Origin: Caldilineales bacterium
GTDB lineage: Bacteria; Chloroflexota; Anaerolineae; JAAEKA01
Direction: 5' to 3'
DNA: 41,370 nucleotides
Assembly (NCBI GenBank): GCA_025055015.1
Contig: JANWYQ010000055.1
Coordinates: 1-41,370 of the forward strand
The position numbers and the translations under genes are program-made. The notes beneath the pieces were generated by a model. The model searched no databases. It saw only the letters and a program-made list of their open reading frames with translations, and was not told where the DNA came from. Of the stretch, positions 1 to 7,070 are shown one piece after another (position 1 is the first letter of the stretch; each line of letters begins with the position of its first letter).

Positions 1-154
1 GCCGGAGGGCGTGGAGATGGTGATGCCGGGCGACAACGTGAACCTGGTGGTGGAGTTGATCGTGCCGGTGGCGCTGGAGAAGGGGTCGCGGTTCGCCATC
101 CGGGAGGGTGGCCGCACCGTCGGCGCCGGCGTCATCACCGATATCTTGGAGTAA
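1..154 (+). CDS. tuf: Elongation factor Tu, C-terminal fragment
   Basis: Only the last 50 codons are in the window; the reading frame begins at base 2 and stops with TAA at 152-154. The translation reads through the hallmark EF-Tu domain 3 end: [20 protein letters not shown], then a Gly-rich [16 protein letters not shown] and the terminal DILE. EF-Tu carries aminoacyl-tRNA to the ribosomal A site as a GTP complex. Its position just upstream of rpmG, tRNA-Trp, secE and nusG is the conserved bacterial order. Identification is very secure although partial. Confidence 0.96.
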   Translation, partial: PEGVEMVMPGDNVNLVVELIVPVALEKGSRFAIREGGRTVGAGVITDILE

Positions 155-164
155 CTGTGGGTCT

Positions 165-209
165 CTCCTGAGTTTCCCGGAAGCCTGTAGTTTCTGGGAA
201 ACTCAGGAG
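165..209 (+). other. 14-bp perfect inverted repeat between tuf and rpmG
   Basis: Arms 165-178 and 196-209 are perfectly complementary with a 17-nt loop. There is no U-tract, so it is not a classical terminator; it could be a processing or partial termination signal for tuf. The left arm contains CCTGAGTTTCC, which occurs again at 19750-19760 just before the decarboxylase start. Confidence 0.55.
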
Positions 210-232
210 GGCGTCGGTTAGAGAGCAAAGCC

Positions 233-397
233 ATGGCAAAGAAAGCTGTTCGTGTGGTCATTACGCTGGCTTGCACCGAGTGCAAGGAGCGCAATTATAC
301 GTCAGAGAAGAACCGGCGGAACGACCAGGCGCGACTGGAGCTGCGGAAGTATTGCCCGCGCTGCCGAACGCACACCGTTCATCGCGAGACCAAGTAG
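233..397 (+). CDS. rpmG: 50S ribosomal protein L33
   Basis: A 54-aa protein beginning [20 protein letters not shown]. It carries two Cys pairs (CTEC near residues 14-17 and CPRC near 43-46) that form the zinc ribbon of the Cys-containing form of L33, followed by the typical HTVHRETK C-terminus. L33 is a small protein of the large ribosomal subunit near the E site. It lies between tuf and tRNA-Trp, as in many bacteria where rpmG precedes secE-nusG. The ATG at 233 gives the family's normal N-terminus; the region just upstream has only a weak purine stretch. Confidence 0.95.
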   Translation: MAKKAVRVVITLACTECKERNYTSEKNRRNDQARLELRKYCPRCRTHTVHRETK

Positions 398-429
398 GCC
401 CTGCCCGTTTGAGAGGCGGGCGTTCCTGT

Positions 430-501
430 AGGCGTGTAGCTCAACGGTAGAGCAACGGTCTCCAAAACCGTAGGTTGCGGGTTCGAATCCTGCCACGCCT
501 G
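430..501 (+). tRNA. trnW: tRNA-Trp (anticodon CCA)
   Basis: Full cloverleaf: acceptor arms 430-436 and 494-500 pair over 7 bp with discriminator G501. The anticodon stem 455-459 closes a 7-nt loop with CCA at 462-464. The T arm contains GTTCGAATCC with paired 5-bp arms. CCA at the 3' end is not encoded. A tRNA-Trp between rpmG and secE is a common bacterial arrangement. Confidence 0.96.
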
Positions 502-523
502 CCTCAACCGATCTCATCCTGTG

Positions 524-573
524 CGAGGGAAGACACCGCTTCGGGCCAGCGCCCGAGACGGTGTCTTCCCTCG
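524..573 (+). terminator. Long stem-loop after tRNA-Trp (possible terminator)
   Basis: Arms 524-538 and 559-573 are a perfect 15-bp match, with a further inner 6-bp stem (541-546 with 551-556). No T-run follows, so it may be a Rho-dependent end, an RNase processing site or a partial terminator between the tRNA and secE. Confidence 0.45.
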
Positions 574-627
574 TAAGCACCCGAACTCGTAGGCGCCAAA
601 CCGGTGACCGCCGACTGCTAAGAGAGC

Positions 628-846
628 GTGAGCGTGAGCAACAAAGCCGAAACCGTCAAGCCTGAGAACCGCATCGTCAAGTACCTGCGAGAGACCCGCG
701 CCGAACTGCGCAAGGTCACCTGGCCCACTCCTGAGGAGGCCCGCAACCTGACCGGCATCGTGCTGGTGGTCACGGTGGCTATGGCGCTCTTGATGTGGGT
801 GCTGGACCTGATCTTCGGTGGGGTGATCGGTCTGCTGGTCGGATAG
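628..846 (+). CDS. secE: Preprotein translocase subunit SecE
   Basis: A 72-aa single-spanning membrane protein. The cytoplasmic part contains the SecE signature RAELRKVTWPTPEE (about residues 24-37), followed by one hydrophobic helix (about 43-68). SecE clamps the SecY channel in the inner membrane. Placement immediately before nusG is the standard bacterial order. The start is GTG at 628; a second in-frame GTG at 634 is equally possible because no clear ribosome binding site is seen (only AGAGAG close to the start). Length matches one-TM SecE proteins. Confidence 0.93.
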   Translation: MSVSNKAETVKPENRIVKYLRETRAELRKVTWPTPEEARNLTGIVLVVTVAMALLMWVLDLIFGGVIGLLVG

Positions 847-868
847 ACGGTTGACCGGGCACCTCGAC

Positions 869-896
869 GTTGACGAGCTGGCGAGTCCTCGTCAAC
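869..896 (+). other. Stem-loop in the secE-nusG gap
   Basis: GTTGACGAG at 869-877 pairs perfectly with CTCGTCAAC at 888-896. There is no T-tract. Function unknown; it might be an mRNA processing site ahead of nusG. Confidence 0.35.
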
Positions 897-936
897 CTCG
901 GTGGTGCTTAGCGCCTCTGTTGACAAAGGTCGAACT

Positions 937-1563
937 GTGGCCAAGAAAGCAAGCACCCAACCCAAGCGGGCAGCGCCGGCGCCCGAGCAGCCCCCGGCCG
1001 AGCCGGCTGCTCCACAGGCCTCGGAGGCGTCCGACGCGCCTAAGCCGCAGTGGTATGTCATCCACAGCTACTCCGGATACGAGAACCGGGTCAAGAAGAA
1101 CCTGGAGCATCGTATCGAGTCCATGGGCATGCAGAACAAGATCTTCCAGGTGGTCGTGCCCACGGAGGAGGAGATCGAGCTGAAGGATGGCCAGCGCCGC
1201 GTCGTGGAACGCCGCGTCTTTCCCGGCTACGTGCTGGTGCAGATGATCCTCGACGAGGAGTCCTGGTACGTGGTGCGCAACACCCCCAACGTCACCGGGT
1301 TCGTGGGCATGGGCAACAAGCCGACGCCGTTGCCCGACGAGGAGGTCAAGCGCATCCTGCACCGCATCGAGTCCGAGGAGCCAAAGATCAAGGTGGACTT
1401 CAAAGTCGGCCAGAAGGTGCGCATTACCGAGGGCGCCTTTGCCGAGTTCACCGGCACCGTCCAGGAGCTTTTCCCCGACAAGGGCCGCGCTCGGGTGATG
1501 GTCTCGTTCTTCAACCGAGACACGCCGGTGGACGTGGACTTTTTGCAGCTAGAGAAGGTATAG
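937..1563 (+). CDS. nusG: Transcription termination/antitermination protein NusG
   Basis: Encodes about 208 aa from GTG 937 (VAKKAS...), with AAAGG six bases upstream; the frame is open to a GTG at 901 without a binding site. After an Ala/Pro-rich N-terminal extension (about 40 residues), the NGN domain begins at PQWYVIHSYSGYENRVKKNL and contains the RRVFPGYVLVQM core. The C-terminal KOW domain shows VGQKVRITEGAFAEFTGTV. NusG binds RNA polymerase clamp helices and links it to Rho or to ribosomal protein S10. It precedes the ribosomal genes rplK-rplA, the expected order. The low-complexity N-terminal extension is unusual but seen in several phyla. Confidence 0.95.
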   Translation: MAKKASTQPKRAAPAPEQPPAEPAAPQASEASDAPKPQWYVIHSYSGYENRVKKNLEHRIESMGMQNKIFQVVVPTEEEIELKDGQRRVVERRVFPGYVLVQMILDEESWYVVRNTPNVTGFVGMGNKPTPLPDEEVKRILHRIESEEPKIKVDFKVGQKVRITEGAFAEFTGTVQELFPDKGRARVMVSFFNRDTPVDVDFLQLEKV

Positions 1564-1601
1564 CTCGGCCTGACGCAGGGCCGTTTCAGAGGAACTGATC
1601 C

Positions 1602-2027
1602 ATGGCAAAGAAGATCAAAGCAGTTGTGAGGTTGCAGATCCCCGCCGGCAAGGCTAACCCGGCGCCGCCGGTGGGCCCCGCGTTGGGCCAACACGGCGTC
1701 AACATCATGGCCTTCTGCAAGGAGTACAACGCCAAGACCGCCAGCATGGCGGGCAGCATCGTCCCGGTGGACATCACTATCTACCAGGACAACTCCTTCA
1801 CTCTAGAGCTCAGGACCCCGCCGGCCACCGATCTGCTCAAGAAGGCGGCGCGCATCTCCAAGGGCTCCGACCAGCCCAACCGGAAGAAGGTTGCCACCAT
1901 CACCCGAGCCGAGGTGCGCAACATCGCCGAGATGAAGATGAAGGACCTGAACGCCGTTGACCTCGAGGGCGCCATCAAGATGATCGAGGGCACGGCCCGC
2001 AGCATGGGCATCACCATCGTGGACTGA
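1602..2027 (+). CDS. rplK: 50S ribosomal protein L11
   Basis: A 141-aa protein with the full L11 architecture: N-terminal domain with [20 protein letters not shown] (the proline helix that contacts EF-G and the 23S GTPase centre), and a C-terminal RNA-binding domain containing [18 protein letters not shown] and ending [10 protein letters not shown]. Length equals the bacterial norm. AGAGGA lies about 9 bases before ATG 1602. It is 38 bases after nusG and 67 before rplA, suggesting one transcript. Confidence 0.97.
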   Translation: MAKKIKAVVRLQIPAGKANPAPPVGPALGQHGVNIMAFCKEYNAKTASMAGSIVPVDITIYQDNSFTLELRTPPATDLLKKAARISKGSDQPNRKKVATITRAEVRNIAEMKMKDLNAVDLEGAIKMIEGTARSMGITIVD

Positions 2028-2094
2028 GCCCTGTTTTCAACCGTGGGAGGAGACGCCGCAGGCGCCTCCGCCAGCACCACAAGGAGCGACGAAA

Positions 2095-2808
2095 ATGCCG
2101 AAGCACGGCAAGAAGTACCTGGAAGCAGCCAAGAAAGTAGACCGCACCAAGCTTTACTCCCCGGCCGAGGCCATCAAGCTGGTGAAGGAGACCGCCTACG
2201 CCAAGTTCGATGGCACCGTGGAAGCGCACATGCGCATGGGCGTTGACCCGCGACACGCCGATCAACAGATCCGCAGCGTGGTTCTGTTGCCCAGCGGCAC
2301 CGGCAAGCAGGTGCGCATCCTGGTCTTCGCCGAGGGCGACACGGCCAAGCTGGCCCAGGAGGCCGGCGCCGACTACGTCGGCAGCGACGACCTGATCGAG
2401 AAGATCCAGAACGGCTGGCTGGAGTTCGACATGGCCATCGCCACCCCGGCCATGATGCGCAAGGTGGGACGCCTGGGCCGCATCCTAGGCCCGCGCGGCC
2501 TGATGCCCAGCCCCAAGGCGGGCACCGTCGTGCAGGACGACGACATTCCGCGCGTCATCGCCGAGGCGCGGCAGGGCCGTGTCGAGTTCAAGATCGACAA
2601 GACCGCCAACCTGCACATCCCGCTGGGCAAGGTGAGCTTCACCGAGGACCAGCTGATGGCCAACCTGGCCGCCGTGATGGAGGCCGTCATCAAGGCCAAG
2701 CCCAGCGGCGCCAAAGGCACCTACATCAAGCGCCTGACCCTCACCTCAACCATGGGGCCGGGCATTCGAGTGGACCCCAACCAGGCCAGCACCCTGCGCC
2801 TGGCCTGA
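2095..2808 (+). CDS. rplA: 50S ribosomal protein L1
   Basis: A 237-aa protein of standard length. It begins [16 protein letters not shown] and includes the conserved [20 protein letters not shown] loop and TVVQDD. The conserved [11 protein letters not shown] block lies near the C-terminus. L1 forms the mobile stalk at the ribosomal E site and in many bacteria represses its own operon by binding mRNA. AAGGAG sits 6-8 bases before the ATG. It follows rplK and is separated from rplJ by a long structured leader. Confidence 0.97.
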   Translation: MPKHGKKYLEAAKKVDRTKLYSPAEAIKLVKETAYAKFDGTVEAHMRMGVDPRHADQQIRSVVLLPSGTGKQVRILVFAEGDTAKLAQEAGADYVGSDDLIEKIQNGWLEFDMAIATPAMMRKVGRLGRILGPRGLMPSPKAGTVVQDDDIPRVIAEARQGRVEFKIDKTANLHIPLGKVSFTEDQLMANLAAVMEAVIKAKPSGAKGTYIKRLTLTSTMGPGIRVDPNQASTLRLA

Positions 2809-2820
2809 CGCCGGAGGTTT

Positions 2821-2841
2821 GCTGTAAGCTGTAAGCTGTCA
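2821..2841 (+). repeat. Short heptamer array GCTGTAA x3
   Basis: GCTGTAA at 2821-2827 and 2828-2834, then GCTGTCA at 2835-2841. A minimal example of the 7-bp tandem repeats found elsewhere in this window, here between rplA and the L10 leader. Confidence 0.6.
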
Positions 2842-2864
2842 ACCGAATAGCCCACCGGTCTCAG

Positions 2865-3046
2865 TTCGCTGTAGACAGCAGGCGCCCTGAAGGGCTTAAT
2901 CGGTCGCACCGACCTGCCGAGGCAACTGGTTCCAGAGAAGGCCTGCGTTCCGACCATCGGTCGGAGCTACTCCCTCTGTCGGGCTACGCCCGGCAGGTCT
3001 GCCCTGTCTGTGAGCCTTTGCGTCGGCCGGCGCAAAGGCTTTTTTG
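2865..3046 (+). promoter_or_regulatory. Ribosomal protein L10 leader (attenuator)
   Basis: The rplA-rplJ gap contains the conserved L10-leader signature: AGACAGCAGG at 2873-2882, then a small GCCCT/AGGGC hairpin with CTTAAT, and CCTGCCGAGG at 2914-2922, which pairs back with the CAGCAGG segment. In the Rfam L10 leader family this structure binds the L10-L12 complex, and excess protein favours a downstream terminator. An intrinsic terminator (3013-3045) is present at its end, fitting autogenous attenuation of rplJ-rplL. Boundaries are approximate; recognition is from remembered consensus, not a covariance model. Confidence 0.82.
3013..3045 (+). terminator. Attenuator terminator in the L10 leader
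   Basis: Ten-base-pair stem (3013-3022 with 3031-3040), 8-nt loop, then a T-run at 3040-3045. It lies 33 bp before the rplJ start, so read-through is needed for L10/L12 expression. Confidence 0.85.
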
Positions 3047-3078
3047 TTGGCTAACTCCCAAACAAGGAGGTGACGCAC

Positions 3079-3648
3079 TTGGCAATCACCCGCGAGAAGA
3101 AGGAAGAGCTGGTCCAGTCCTACCTGGAGAACCTGCGCAACTCCCACGCGGTCCTGCTGGCCGACTATCGCGGCATCACCGTGCAACAGCTCCAGAAGCT
3201 GCGCCGCCAGATGCGGCAGCACAACACCACCGTTCAGGTGGCGAAGAACACGCTGCTGAAGCGCGCGCTGCGCGAGCTGAACATGCCGGTGCCCGATGAC
3301 CTGCTGGCCGGTCCTACGGCGGTTGTCTATCTCCCTGAGGACGTGGCCACGGCGTCGAAGAACTTCTTCGACGCGCTCAAGGACCTGGACAAGTTCGTCG
3401 TCAAGGGAGCGATTCTGGAAACCCAGGTGCTGGACGCCGAGGGCGCCAAGGGGCTGCGCGATCTGCCCTCCCGCGCCACGGTGTTGGCCCAGCTTCTGGG
3501 CGCCATCCAGGCCCCCTTCGGCGAGCTCCTGCGCGTGCTACAAGCTCCGGCCGGAGAGCTGTATCGCACCATTCAGGCGCCCTTGCAGGACCTGGCGATG
3601 ACCCTGCAGGCGTACGCCGACAAGCACCAGGCCGAGCCCGCTGCGTGA
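3079..3648 (+). CDS. rplJ: 50S ribosomal protein L10
   Basis: Encodes 189 aa. The start is taken as TTG 3079 because AAGGAGG (3064-3070) is spaced 8 bases from it, whereas the in-frame GTG at 3070 overlaps that binding site. The N-terminal globular domain starts [18 protein letters not shown] and carries the L10 core [20 protein letters not shown] and [14 protein letters not shown]. The C-terminal helices that bind L7/L12 dimers follow. L10 anchors the L12 stalk on 23S rRNA and, with L12, binds its own leader. A TTG start directly after a strong binding site may tune output. Confidence 0.96.
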   Translation: MAITREKKEELVQSYLENLRNSHAVLLADYRGITVQQLQKLRRQMRQHNTTVQVAKNTLLKRALRELNMPVPDDLLAGPTAVVYLPEDVATASKNFFDALKDLDKFVVKGAILETQVLDAEGAKGLRDLPSRATVLAQLLGAIQAPFGELLRVLQAPAGELYRTIQAPLQDLAMTLQAYADKHQAEPAA

Positions 3649-3715
3649 ACGGGCCGGCCCATCCAGCCCACTACCTTGCACCGTAAACTCAAACCAACAG
3701 GAGGTTTTTCCACCC

Positions 3716-4120
3716 ATGTCTGAGAAGATCGCCCAGGTGAAGGCTTTGCTGAACTCGCTGACCCTGCTGGAGGCCGCCCAGCTCGCCAAGGAGCTGCAGG
3801 AGGAGTGGGGCGTCTCCGCTGCTGCGCCGATGATGGCCATGGCTGCGATGCCCGCCGCTGCCAGCGCTGCCGCCGCCCCTGCCGCTGCGCCTGAGCCGGT
3901 AGAGGAGCAGACCGAGTTCACCGTCGTCCTGAAGAGCTTCGGCGAGAAGAAGATTGACGTCATCAAGGAGATCCGCAAGATCACGAACCTCGGCCTGAAG
4001 GAGGCCAAGGACCTGGTGGAGAGCGCACCGGTCACCGTGGTCACCGGCGTGAGCAAGCAGGCGGCCGCCCAGATGAAGGCCGACCTGGAGGCGGTGGGCG
4101 CTACTGTCGAGATCAAGTAA
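3716..4120 (+). CDS. rplL: 50S ribosomal protein L7/L12
   Basis: A 134-aa protein. The N-terminal dimerisation helices (residues 1-40) are followed by an Ala/Pro-rich hinge (about 41-62, many AAAP repeats). The C-terminal domain follows, with [20 protein letters not shown] and the factor-binding [14 protein letters not shown]. Slightly longer than the usual 120-128 aa because of the hinge. AGGAGG at 3699-3704 precedes ATG 3716. It is the last gene of the cluster: a strong terminator follows rather than rpoB. Confidence 0.97.
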   Translation: MSEKIAQVKALLNSLTLLEAAQLAKELQEEWGVSAAAPMMAMAAMPAAASAAAAPAAAPEPVEEQTEFTVVLKSFGEKKIDVIKEIRKITNLGLKEAKDLVESAPVTVVTGVSKQAAAQMKADLEAVGATVEIK

Positions 4121-4150
4121 GCGTCTGCTCCTGGATCGTCTCTTCCAAAC

Positions 4151-4183
4151 AAACAGCCCCGGCCGAAATAGCCGGGGCTGTTT
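4151..4183. terminator. Bidirectional terminator between rplL and pyk
   Basis: Perfect 13-bp stem (4151-4163 with 4171-4183) with a 7-nt loop. The stem ends in A-run and T-run, so it can work from both strands. It separates the convergent genes rplL and pyk. Confidence 0.85.
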
Positions 4184-4200
4184 GCGTTGGCCGGTCGGCG

Positions 4201-5988
4201 CTACTTGCTGCGCGGCACGATGTCGCTTCGCTCCACCACCAGCCCCAGCTCGGGCGAGAGCGTGACCCACTCCCCCTCAGGCAGCTCGTCCAGGTTGGAC
4301 ACGCCTAGCACGGCCGAGAGGCCCAGCTCGTTGGCCAGGAGGTAGGAGTGACAATCGGGGCCGCTTTCGCCGCTGATCAGTCCGGCTGCGTTGCGCAGGG
4401 GCTTCACAAAGGTGCGATCGGTTTGAGGGGTCACCACGATCTCGTCGTAGCGCACCACCACCTCGTCGCTTAGGGGACCCACCAGCTTGCGCAGCCGGCC
4501 GACCACCGTTCGGGTGCCCACGCCCTCGCCACAGGCCAGGCGCCGGGGCAGCCGGATCACCTTGACCAGGTCGGTGGTGCCTGGCTGGGCGCCGGCCGAT
4601 CCACCGGTGATCACTACGATGTCGCCCGCCTTGACCAGCTCGCGGTCCAACGCCACCTTGATCGCGTCTTGGAACATCTCGTCCGTGTTCTCGGCTCGCC
4701 GGCTGATGAGGGGGGTGACACCCCAATGCAGGGCAAGCTGATGCTGCACGGCCACGCTGGGCGTGATGGCGATGACAGGGGAGATGGGACGCAGGTGAGA
4801 GAGCTGGCGGGCTGTGGCCCCGCTGGCCGTGGGCGCCAGGATGGCCGATGCGTTGAGGAGGTTAGCGATGTCCACCGCGGCGTGGCTCACGGCGCTGCTG
4901 AGGGACACGCGCCCCGGCTTCGGCGGGGTCACGGAGGCGTTGGCCAGCAGCACTTGCTCGGCCTGCATGGCAATGTTGCGCATGGTGCGCACCGCCTGCT
5001 CCGGGTACTTGCCGACCGCGGTCTCGCCGGAGAGCATGATGGCGTCGGTGCCGTCCAGAATGGCGTTGGCCACGTCGCTGGCCTCCGCGCGCGTGGGCCG
5101 AGGGTTGCGGATCATGGAGTCCAGCATCTGCGTGGCGGTGATCACCGGCACGCCGGCCTGGTTGCACTTCTTGATGATCATCTTCTGGATCATCGGCACC
5201 GACTCCGGCGCCATCTCGATGCCCAGGTCCCCGCGTGCCACCATGATGCCGTCGGCCGCCGCGATGATCTCGTCAATGTTGTCCAGGGCCTCCGGCTTTT
5301 CGATCTTGGCGATCACCGGCGTCAAACGGCCGAAGGGAGAGAGATCCTGGATCAGCTGCTTCAGGTCCAGCACCTCCTGCGCGCGCCGCACGAAGGACAG
5401 GGCGATCCAGTCCGCCTGATGCTCCAGGGCAAAGCGCAGGTCCTCCTTGTCCTTCTCGGTGATGGCGGGGATGGACAGGGCCGCACGCGGCAGGTTGATC
5501 CCCTTGTTGGAGGTGAGCACGCCGCCTACCAGCACGCGACAGCGCACGTCGGGGGCTTGCACCGCCTCCACCGTCAGCTCCAGCAGGCCGTCGTCCAGCA
5601 GGATGCGATAGCCCGGCTCCACCGCCTCCGCCAGGCGTTGGAACTGGACCGGTATGACCTTAGCGCCGCTGTCCTGTTCCACCTCCCCCGCGACAGCGTC
5701 CGCGCGCGGGCTGAGGAGGACGAGCTCCTTCTCCTCCAGGGTGAGGCCCTCGCTCGGCAGAGCCCCTACCCGCAGCTTGGGCCCCTGCAGGTCCACGAGG
5801 ATGGCCACCGCCTTGCCGGCCTCCGCCGAGGCTTGGCGAAGGTTGTGGATGTTCTCGGCGTGAAAGGCGTGGTCGCCGTGGGAGAAGTTCAGGCGCGCCA
5901 CGTCCATGCCGGCCGCAATCAGGCGCGCCAACACCTGCGGATCGCGGCTGGCCGGTCCGATGGTACAGACGATTTTTGTGCGCAGCAT
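4201..5988 (-). CDS. pyk: Pyruvate kinase with C-terminal extra domain
   Basis: A 595-aa protein starting MLRTKIVCTIGPASRD; GGAG lies about 6 bases upstream of ATG 5988, so upstream frame is not needed. It converts phosphoenolpyruvate and ADP to pyruvate and ATP. Seen motifs: the N-terminal RLNFSHGDH, the active-site segment VIAKIEKPEAL, MVARGDLGIEMAPESVP and the T-loop ITATQMLDSMIRNPRPTRAE, and the MLSGETAVGKYP stretch. It is about 120 residues longer than the E. coli type, with the PEP-utiliser-like C-terminal domain known from Bacillus. Here the usual TSHAA-type motif is replaced by a divergent segment containing CHSYLLA. It converges on rplL and is separated by a terminator. Confidence 0.96.
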   Translation of the reverse strand: MLRTKIVCTIGPASRDPQVLARLIAAGMDVARLNFSHGDHAFHAENIHNLRQASAEAGKAVAILVDLQGPKLRVGALPSEGLTLEEKELVLLSPRADAVAGEVEQDSGAKVIPVQFQRLAEAVEPGYRILLDDGLLELTVEAVQAPDVRCRVLVGGVLTSNKGINLPRAALSIPAITEKDKEDLRFALEHQADWIALSFVRRAQEVLDLKQLIQDLSPFGRLTPVIAKIEKPEALDNIDEIIAAADGIMVARGDLGIEMAPESVPMIQKMIIKKCNQAGVPVITATQMLDSMIRNPRPTRAEASDVANAILDGTDAIMLSGETAVGKYPEQAVRTMRNIAMQAEQVLLANASVTPPKPGRVSLSSAVSHAAVDIANLLNASAILAPTASGATARQLSHLRPISPVIAITPSVAVQHQLALHWGVTPLISRRAENTDEMFQDAIKVALDRELVKAGDIVVITGGSAGAQPGTTDLVKVIRLPRRLACGEGVGTRTVVGRLRKLVGPLSDEVVVRYDEIVVTPQTDRTFVKPLRNAAGLISGESGPDCHSYLLANELGLSAVLGVSNLDELPEGEWVTLSPELGLVVERSDIVPRSK

Positions 5989-6113
5989 GTCGACTCCCTC
6001 ACTCGCTGAACGCGGAAAACGACAAAGCCGAGCAGGCTGGGTTGAGTGCGCTCCAGGCGCACCCACGCCACAGCGAAGACAGAAGAGGGCGGTCCTGGCT
6101 GCTGCCCGTTGCC

Positions 6114-7070
6114 CTACTTCTCGGACAGGTTCTTGGCCGCAGCCGCTGTCAGGTCGTCGGTCTTCGGGCTGGTCAGGGCGCGCTTGACCGTTTGGACCAC
6201 TCGCGCCGGGCCTTCCTTTTCAGCGGCCTTCTCCTCGGCCAGCGTCGAGACGGCCACCACCGGCGGCGGAACCTCGCCCGTCTCTGCGGCGATTTCTTCC
6301 CGGTGCCGACACACCCACAGGTAGAGGTCGGCGGCCGTGCGGTTGGGGAACTGCTCCATGATGTCGGAGGCCCAGATGGCGGCGGCCACCGGCAGGTAGA
6401 CCTTGTCGTACCAGCTCGTCACCGCCTCCTCCCAGGGGATCTCGCGCTGTTGCTCCAGCCCCAGGTAGTGGCGGTGCACCATGATGTGTTGGATCAGCTC
6501 GTCGTAGCTGCCCGGCTCGGTGACCTCCAGGTCCACGTCCGGCCGGAGCTGGTCGAGCTTGGTCTGGCGCAGGAAGTTGGCGTAGGCGGCCTTGAGCACC
6601 AGGTCCTCAGGCCGGGTGTCCTTGGTGAGAGGGACAGGCGTCTCGATGCGGGTGACGTAGGCCTCGATCTCCTTTAGCCCGTTGGCGCGCGCCACCGACA
6701 CCCGATGGTGGCCGTCGCGCACGAAGTAGACGTCGCCCACCTGGTACACCTCGATGGGGGGCAGGCCAGCTTGGGCGTGCAACATGGCGTCAATGGCCTT
6801 CCAGCGCTGCGGGTTCACGCTCTCGCGCGGCAAGAACTCGCGCGTGAAGTCGCGATAGCGGCCGACGCTGCCCACGATTTTGTCCAGAGGGATGGTCTCC
6901 GGCGTGCGCGACTCGATCTGCTGGCGGGCGCTGAGCGCTGCTTGCACTGCCTCGAAGGAGAGCAGGTCAGGCGAGCGCCCGCGGATCAGGCCGATCAGGT
7001 CGTCGAGGATCGCCTTGCGCCGCGCGCGCTCGAAGCGCGCCGCCGACTCGATGCCTTGTGGCTCGGTCAT
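6114..7070 (-). CDS. ParB-like nuclease-fold protein coupled to a PBP
   Basis: A 318-aa soluble protein with the start at ATG 7070, which overlaps the stop of the upstream PBP gene as ATGA (7067-7070). Residues about 45-115 resemble the ParB N-terminal/sulfiredoxin-like fold: IPLDKIVGSVGRYRDF, then PPIEVYQVGDVYFVRDGHHR, where the DGHHR-SVA motif corresponds to the catalytic/phosphate loop of that fold. No helix-turn-helix of true ParB is evident, so a chromosome-partition role should not be assumed. The rest is predicted helical with an acidic/Ala C-terminus. Translational coupling with a peptidoglycan synthase suggests a linked role, which is inference. Function unknown. Confidence 0.8.
   Translation of the reverse strand: MTEPQGIESAARFERARRKAILDDLIGLIRGRSPDLLSFEAVQAALSARQQIESRTPETIPLDKIVGSVGRYRDFTREFLPRESVNPQRWKAIDAMLHAQAGLPPIEVYQVGDVYFVRDGHHRVSVARANGLKEIEAYVTRIETPVPLTKDTRPEDLVLKAAYANFLRQTKLDQLRPDVDLEVTEPGSYDELIQHIMVHRHYLGLEQQREIPWEEAVTSWYDKVYLPVAAAIWASDIMEQFPNRTAADLYLWVCRHREEIAAETGEVPPPVVAVSTLAEEKAAEKEGPARVVQTVKRALTSPKTDDLTAAAAKNLSEK

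Noticed and set aside
3070-3078. GTG 3070 as the rplJ start
   Set aside because: It overlaps the AAGGAGG binding site, which points instead to TTG 3079.
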